Assembly: GCA_012295275.1 (NCBI GenBank)
Contig: CM022667.1
Span: 19,348,410-19,393,409, forward strand
Origin: Chrysomallon squamiferum
Lineage: Eukaryota > Mollusca > Gastropoda > Neomphalida > Peltospiridae
Direction of reading: 5' to 3'
DNA: 45,000 nucleotides
This document shows, piece by piece, positions 43,401 through 45,000 of the stretch. Both the position numbers and the translations under genes were made by a program. The number at the start of each line of letters is the position of its first letter. Position 1 is the stretch's first letter. The notes under the pieces are model-generated. The model saw only the letters and a list, made by a program, of their open reading frames with translations, had not been told where the DNA came from and did no database searches.

Positions 43401-43696
43401 AATCAAACAAAAAAAACACAAAAAAAACAAAACAACAATAAAGTATATGTACAAAATGAACAAATTTCCTACCTCAACTTTAAAATCAACTTCTCCAGTG
43501 TCCCAGTTAAATACACTAATGTAGCCATCTTTTCTCCCTCCAAGCAGGAGAGTTCTGTTCTGAGGGTGCAGTGGGAGTGATCTGCCCATCTGTACAATGC
43601 TTTTGGTGGCAACACCACGCTTCGTTGCAGACCAGATATCATGCTCTGACAGACTGTCTACCACATACTCATATACCAGCAGACAGTTACACACCT
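25721..43696 (-). CDS. Gene 2: large WD-repeat protein, WDR87/WDR97-like (3' part, whole span)
   Basis: Nineteen minus-strand exons with consistent phases give about 1011 codons ending in TAG at 25721-25723. The order is WD blades (exons 43473 to 40256), charged linkers, a proline-rich segment with GYPISYSGFIPN, acidic and Ser-rich low-complexity sequence, a helical HEAT-like region (exons 31211 and 30807), and a conserved C-terminal stretch (KITRFINLPMKTQYM). The upstream start lies beyond the window. The layout (N-terminal WD repeats with a long non-WD tail) resembles vertebrate WDR87/WDR97, which are linked to cilia or sperm. That assignment and role are inference. Nearly every longer intron contains its own tandem repeat. 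Confidence 0.82.
25951..26424. repeat. Intron with poly-A and AAT runs
   Basis: A-rich tracts at about 26142-26215 and an (AAT)n/AAC run at 26296-26340. No exon is seen. Confidence 0.75.
26425..26501 (-). CDS. WD-gene exon
   Basis: 77 bases, acceptor TGTTTCCAG, donor G|GTAATC, phases 2 in and 1 out, matching both neighbours. Encodes KNTLVRLGDTHTSCCRAERE, a hydrophilic stretch without a recognised domain. Confidence 0.75.
26502..27369. other. Intron, AT-rich with degenerate repeats
   Basis: Loosely repeated motifs such as TACTGTATTTTA and GTACTGTATT recur with irregular spacing through 26580-27300, suggesting an old, decayed tandem array. No coding signal is seen. Confidence 0.45.
27370..28721. 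repeat. VNTR of about 51 bases whose unit contains a splice donor
   Basis: About 26 units, each with GTACTGTGGAGGTTTAGGAAG, a TA run and TTTTTAAATCAC. On the minus strand each reads CTTCCTAAACCTCCACAGTACGTAC. The last copy merges into exon 28722-28920, whose end is CCCAAACCTCCACA|GTACGTAC. The unit thus includes the final exon bases plus the 5' splice site. Units vary in TA length and in GAGGTTTAGG versus GAGATTTGGG subtypes; the latter cluster at 28370-28580. Confidence 0.93.
28722..28920 (-). CDS. WD-gene exon ending in the VNTR
   Basis: 199 bases, acceptor TTTTCAG, donor CCACA|GTACGT. Encodes a helical, charged segment: LDGVPDSSVADNVTSIDIIN, YFCEMMMEKDLEMLKRR, TESKEKAMMDES and VLVLPKPP. 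Phases 1 in and 2 out agree with both neighbours. The last about 14 bases are shared with each VNTR unit. Confidence 0.82.
28924..29813. repeat. Intron made of degenerate tandem repeats of about 55-60 bases
   Basis: Recurrent motifs are AATCTATTACTGAATCTACTC, GTACTACTCAATG and TGTATTATTATTAACAATC. Roughly a dozen or more diverged units nearly fill the intron. This unit is unrelated to those in the other introns of the gene. Confidence 0.8.
29814..29886 (-). CDS. WD-gene exon
   Basis: 73 bases, acceptor GTGTTACAG, donor G|GTGAGT. Encodes RKEMFEAVREGVEPATVIPG and PSLT. Phase 0 in and 1 out, consistent with neighbours. No domain recognised. Confidence 0.8.
29887..30270. repeat. Intron with AAT microsatellite
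   Basis: AAAT and AAT/AAC runs at about 30001-30140; the remainder is AT-rich without signal. Confidence 0.7.
30271..30373 (-). CDS. WD-gene exon
   Basis: 103 bases, acceptor GTTTCAG, donor AAA|GTAAGT. Encodes WKDSYMMHMKDTIEQIKKGK, then VHGRVPRDQLMKK, a basic helical stretch. Phase 2 in and 0 out. Confidence 0.82.
30374..30806. repeat. Intron with TG/CA runs
   Basis: TG and CA microsatellites near 30480-30510, 30580-30596 and 30738-30770. No coding signal is seen. Confidence 0.7.
30807..30956 (-). CDS. WD-gene exon, helical region
   Basis: 150 bases, acceptor CTGTTTCAG, donor AG|GTGTGT. Encodes KLALDILEKCGLVDPHKKLQ, ELDSWDIWNID and ELQKMVEQWLG. Together with the previous exon it reads as paired amphipathic helices like HEAT repeats. 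Phase 2 in and 2 out. Confidence 0.83.
31145..31204. repeat. (CAGA)n microsatellite abutting a splice donor
   Basis: On the minus strand the donor CAG|GTAAGT of the 31211-31527 exon runs straight into CTGTCTGTCTGT units. The tract is about 60 bases with interruptions. Confidence 0.85.
31211..31527 (-). CDS. WD-gene exon, HEAT-like helical repeats
   Basis: 317 bases, acceptor TTTTTGCAG, donor AG|GTAAGT. Encodes alternating helices: FVAWLINKLETVPMNAKQAI, EALMKLFEQGLFSPAYKFEL, TALIKVLNTGQVP, ELIMTALKSLYTLVPVSKDL and QLMINFLDGDRDIR. The DxDxxIR ending is typical of HEAT/ARM-type repeats. This is likely a protein-binding scaffold; no named family is assigned. Confidence 0.86.
31528..31913. other. 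Intron, A/T-rich
   Basis: Purine-rich AAG/AGGA stretch at 31553-31612, otherwise AT-rich. No signal is seen. Confidence 0.6.
31914..32153 (-). CDS. WD-gene exon, Ser/Pro/Arg-rich linker
   Basis: 240 bases in phase 0-0, acceptor GGTTTCAG, donor GAG|GTAACG. Encodes a disordered basic linker (KLTPRPKPRPRRRASSSASG, RTPTPSPFPDY) and then FKDSHWFKDLMNDLTEE, which leads into the helical region. Confidence 0.83.
32160..32470. repeat. Tandem repeat of about 70 bases with CA runs, about four copies
   Basis: Units contain GAGTTAAAAACTGTTCAGTA or ACAGAACATACTGCTCAAAC, then CCTTAATTAACACACACACA. The array starts just upstream (minus-strand sense) of the acceptor of the 31914-32153 exon, so the exon-side sequence is again part of a tandem array. 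Confidence 0.82.
32471..33638. other. Intron with CA and (CT)n(CA)n microsatellites
   Basis: TACACA/CA runs to about 32575 and a (CT)n(CA)n tract at about 33264-33336. The rest is AT-rich without coding signal. Confidence 0.65.
33639..33992 (-). CDS. WD-gene exon, acidic/Ser-rich with poly-Ala
   Basis: 354 bases in phase 0-0, acceptor TGGTTCAG, donor ACA|GTATGG. Encodes KLRRSVTFATQDTTDISQRV, NWDDDEKEEADVQDDEDVDV, SPLSKSDSGTSGSQTPVSRK and FEEIMQRTPTPQPSTAA with a GCA-coded Ala run. The sequence is mostly disordered, with many possible phosphorylation sites (TP, SP). An alternative donor at GCA|GTACCA lies nine bases earlier and also keeps phase 0. Confidence 0.83.
33993..35245. other. Intron, AT-rich
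   Basis: GATGAT-rich stretch near 34048-34095, an AAT run at 34620-34665 and another at 35140-35170. No exon is seen. Confidence 0.6.
35246..35499 (-). CDS. WD-gene exon, proline-rich segment
   Basis: 254 bases, acceptor AATTTCACAG, donor GAG|GTAGTT. Encodes EMGFFPPIPAHRPPPPETSS, LQPGYPISYSGFIPNSILL, LMWPAKSLDD and YQPPTLTASQLDQIRE. The SGFIPNS..L.LMWP block looks conserved. Phase 1 in and 0 out. Confidence 0.84.
35500..36599. repeat. Intron with 18-20 base tandem repeats
   Basis: Between about 35800 and 36470 the motif CTTGATCAGTGCTTGACTA with variants recurs dozens of times in irregular order. It is followed by (TG)n at 36484-36546 near the donor of the 36600 exon. Confidence 0.85.
36600..36678 (-). 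CDS. WD-gene exon, acidic
   Basis: 79 bases, acceptor CTATTTTTAG, donor G|GTGATA. Encodes LPPEEDEEDIEELISRIL and HPKEEEEK. Phase 0 in and 1 out. Confidence 0.82.
36679..36913. repeat. Intron with CA microsatellite
   Basis: (CA)n at about 36747-36776; nothing else is recognised. Confidence 0.7.
36914..37066 (-). CDS. WD-gene exon
   Basis: 153 bases in phase 0-0, acceptor CTGAAATAG, donor GAG|GTATTT. Encodes AFGIIDAREEDIRLIKDG, a basic stretch KPTRKPVRSKKTKTE and FLNYMKLFYDKPKIE. Confidence 0.82.
37067..37582. other. Intron, AT-rich
   Basis: Loosely repeated GTATATTAGTA-like motifs at 37290-37510. No coding signal is seen. Confidence 0.55.
37583..37658 (-). CDS. WD-gene exon
   Basis: 76 bases, acceptor GTTGACAG, donor CAT|GTAAGC. 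Encodes FDSYTDILSEDEEMELKKEQ and IIRDH, an acidic helical linker. Phase 2 in and 0 out. Confidence 0.82.
37659..38200. other. Intron, AT-rich
   Basis: T-rich run at 37780-37830; no signal seen. Confidence 0.55.
38210..38350. repeat. Short tandem repeat containing a splice donor (about three to four copies)
   Basis: On the minus strand the exon end CTCTTCTTTCAA|GTAAGT is followed by a second CTCTTCTTTCAAGTAAGTTAG and a third CTCTTCTTTCAAGTAATTTAG, then a decayed fourth. The spacing is about 34-40 bases. The first decoy donor (acttac at 38303-38308) is identical to the true one over the exon-intron hexamer. Confidence 0.88.
38343..38490 (-). CDS. WD-gene exon
   Basis: 148 bases, acceptor TTTGTCAG, donor AA|GTAAGT. 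Encodes MPKAFTFKMMSMTFAREKPE, PYDEEIMNQLSKDDVKRLK and NSRSSFK. Phase 1 in and 2 out; marks the exit from the WD propeller into the linker region. Confidence 0.84.
38600..40255. repeat. 37-base VNTR starting at a splice donor
   Basis: About 34 near-identical units from about 39000 to 40255 share GTAATTCAGTGTTTACAGTTT and GAGTATAGTTAAAGAA. More diverged, longer-period copies extend left to about 38640. On the minus strand the array begins at the donor of exon 40256-40362: the exon ends AAAT and the intron begins GTAAACACTGAATTAC, and each unit repeats TGTAAACACTGAATTAC. Confidence 0.95.
40256..40362 (-). CDS. WD-gene exon, WD blade
   Basis: 107 bases, acceptor ATTTTTCAG, donor AAAT|GTAAAC. Encodes VLKLNTTPYSIGFCSQKGDL, LLGAGDHLFIIPYTK, a WD-like blade strand set with GD-L-LG-G-HL. 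Phase 2 in and 1 out. Its donor is not the consensus (A and C at +5 and +6). Confidence 0.85.
40363..40628. repeat. Intron with AAAT microsatellite
   Basis: (AAAT)n at about 40393-40480, and a short TA run near 40540. No signal otherwise. Confidence 0.75.
40629..40767 (-). CDS. WD-gene exon, WD blade
   Basis: 139 bases, acceptor TTGTTTAAG, donor AG|GTACAG. Encodes RYDHEPQDDHTDSLTGMTSC, PRMKLFATSSLDGTIRIWNE and TNKLV. FATSSLDGTIRIWN is a textbook WD40 strand c-d motif. Phase 1 in and 2 out. Confidence 0.92.
40768..41665. other. Intron, AT-rich
   Basis: No repeats of note apart from TTTTATT units near 40900 and no coding signal. Confidence 0.55.
41666..41707 (-). CDS. Candidate 42-base cassette microexon
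   Basis: Strong acceptor (TTTTACTTCTTCTAG) and perfect donor (C|GTAAGT) bound 42 bases in phase 1-1, encoding AFGGTDSQNLDAFSR with the split codons. Both inclusion and skipping keep the frame between exons 43064-43136 and 40629-40767. It would insert 14 residues in a loop between WD strands. Confidence 0.55.
41708..43063. repeat. Intron with two different degenerate tandem arrays
   Basis: About 42000-42340 repeats GTCCAGTAACATAAATTAGA; about 42650-43030 repeats AATATAAATGTTTACAAATA and CTAACACTGT. The second array ends close to the donor of exon 43064-43136, which also contains TTTGTAAAC. Confidence 0.82.
43064..43136 (-). CDS. WD-gene exon
   Basis: 73 bases, acceptor CTATACAG, weak donor G|GTTTGT. 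Encodes AHGSRGVLSMIANSCCDQLI and SAGM, the AH-G-V-S-----LISAG pattern of WD40 strands. Phase 0 in and 1 out. Confidence 0.86.
43137..43472. other. Intron, A-rich
   Basis: Poly-A/AAC patches near 43244-43270 and 43410-43438, and a TA run at 43326-43347. No coding signal. Confidence 0.6.
43473..43696 (-). CDS. WD-gene exon, WD blade (most upstream exon seen)
   Basis: 224 bases, acceptor GTTTAATTAACAG, donor GAG|GTAGGA. Encodes CNCLLVYEYVVDSLSEHDIW, RGVATKSIVQMGRSLPLHPQ and RTLLLGGRKDGYISVFNWDT, ending DFKVE. GGRKDGYISVFNWDTG is a WD40 blade. It begins in phase 1, so at least one further exon lies upstream, beyond the window. Confidence 0.88.
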
Positions 43697-45000
43697 CTGT
43701 TAATTAAACAGATCACAGTAAGATCAACTAGCTAAGCCCCTACATCGACTAGTCATATCTCAAGTCTCACTAGCTACTTTCCTAGGCTGACTAGTTATAT
43801 GTTGAGCAACTACAGTTAAATTTTCTAGACTGATAGATTTGTTGAGCAACTACAGTTAAATTTTCTAGACTGACTAATTATATTTGAAGAAGGACTGCAG
43901 TTAAATTTCTAGACTGAGTAGTCATATTTGTTGAGCAACTACAGTTAAGTATCTAGATTGTCTACTTATATTTGTTGAGCAACTACAGTTAAATCTCTAG
44001 ATTGTCTGTTTATATTTGTAGACTAACTGCAGCTACATTTTTAGACTGACTAGTTATATCTGTTAAATATCTTGATATATTTTAAAATAGGATATATTTG
44101 TAGAGTTGCTACTTAAGATGTCTAGATCAGCTAATTAATATTTAACTAGATTTCAAGACTAGCTTGCTATATCTCTACATCAACTTGCTAATTTCTATAT
44201 CTGCAAGTAATACATTAAAATAAGGCAGATAAATTTATTCATTAGCTAACTAGAATTCTAGATAATTTCTATTGAGCTTGATATTGTCTACATATGCATA
44301 TTTAATTTCTAACTAAACTAGCTATATTTGTTGATCTGCTGTTTAGAATTCTATTTAACTAGTTAATTTAAAATATCTTTTAATTTACAAAATAAACATT
44401 TTAAATTTCTGGATCAGTTTTTTACATTTCAGAATCAGCTGGTTAATTTTTTTCTTTGGCTAGTAACATTTTTAATTAAATTTCTAACAGCTATATTTCA
44501 GTCATTTATTTTTCTACATATTTGCGTTTTAAACTATAGAAAAGAAGACTGCAGAAAGATTTTTGTAAAAAAAATTAAAGAAGTAAGCATAATATGTATT
44601 ACTTGAAAATAAAAATAGTTATTAATTTTTTTTATATCCTTGCTACATACAAGCTGTTTAAGTTAAAAATCATATTCATTATAAATAAAAAAAAAAAAAC
44701 ATTTTCAAAAAATAACAAAATTAAATTTACAGTGGATTACTGATTATGAATTTAAAAAAATTAAAATAAAATTAAAATTAAAAATTGAAAATAAATAAAA
44801 AACAGACTTATCAACTTCATTCACAAGCAAACATACTTGTTAACAAAAAACAGCAGTTGTTAGGGAAAAGAAGCATGCAAACTACAGTTAAAGAAGGAAG
44901 GAAGGGAAGTAACTCTAACATGTTTACTGATTATCTGCAAGGTAAGCAGGGTGTGAGTTTGGGAAGCAGTACAACTATTTTCTAAAAGCAGAAACACAGT
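43697..45000. repeat. Upstream intron with repeats of about 42 bases
   Basis: About 43790-44060 carries roughly six units with TTGTTGAGCAACTACAGTTAA and TCTAGACTGACTAGTTATAT, then more degenerate CTAG-rich copies to about 44350. The rest to the window edge is AT-rich. I see no exon here. Confidence 0.75.

Overview
This window comes from an animal nuclear genome. Coding sequence lies in short exons with GT-AG introns, there is no operon-like packing, and simple repeats are very abundant ((AG)n, (AC)n, (ATT)n, poly-A/T, (TTTA)n). Remnants of hAT-type DNA transposons are present. The domain mix (a TSP1-array trypsin-like protease and a WD-repeat protein) and the microsatellite load would suit a marine invertebrate, perhaps a mollusc or other lophotrochozoan. 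The species cannot be fixed from the sequence alone. Both genes I can support lie on the minus strand, so they read from right to left.

Gene 1 (about 578-19607, minus) encodes a secreted modular trypsin-like serine protease. It has two candidate signal-peptide first exons (19376-19607 and 14705-14924). These are paralogous, end in the same phase, and can each splice to a small cysteine-rich exon (10914-11036). Seven TSP1 exons follow (9374-9580, 8603-8816, 7907-8107, 7330-7530, 6278-6478, 5511-5711, 4465-4668). Five exons then make a complete S1 protease domain with an activation site, an intact His-Asp-Ser triad and an Asp-type S1 pocket. All junctions are phase-consistent except one: TSP1 exon 8603-8816 starts in phase 0 and cannot join in frame to the exon before it. 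Skipping it restores a continuous frame of about 771 codons.

The stretch 15-25 kb is repeat-rich and mostly non-coding. It holds a broken hAT transposase C-terminus next to a hAT-like terminal sequence (about 17.5-18.3 kb), a 62-base minisatellite, a minisatellite of about 88 bases, and a complete non-autonomous hAT-like element with an 8-base target-site duplication (21884-22468).

Gene 2 (25721 to beyond the right edge, minus) is the 3' part of a WD-repeat gene. Nineteen exons join in a single frame to give about 1011 codons ending in a stop. They contain WD blades, charged and proline-rich linkers and an alpha-helical, HEAT-like segment. It resembles the large WDR87/WDR97-type proteins, but I could not verify that name. 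The N-terminal part lies outside the window.

The most unusual signal is in gene 2. Several introns are filled with private tandem repeats, and at three exons the array starts at the exon's 5' splice site. The repeat units therefore carry copies of the splice donor, and in two cases copies of the exon's last bases. One array has about 26 units and another about 34.
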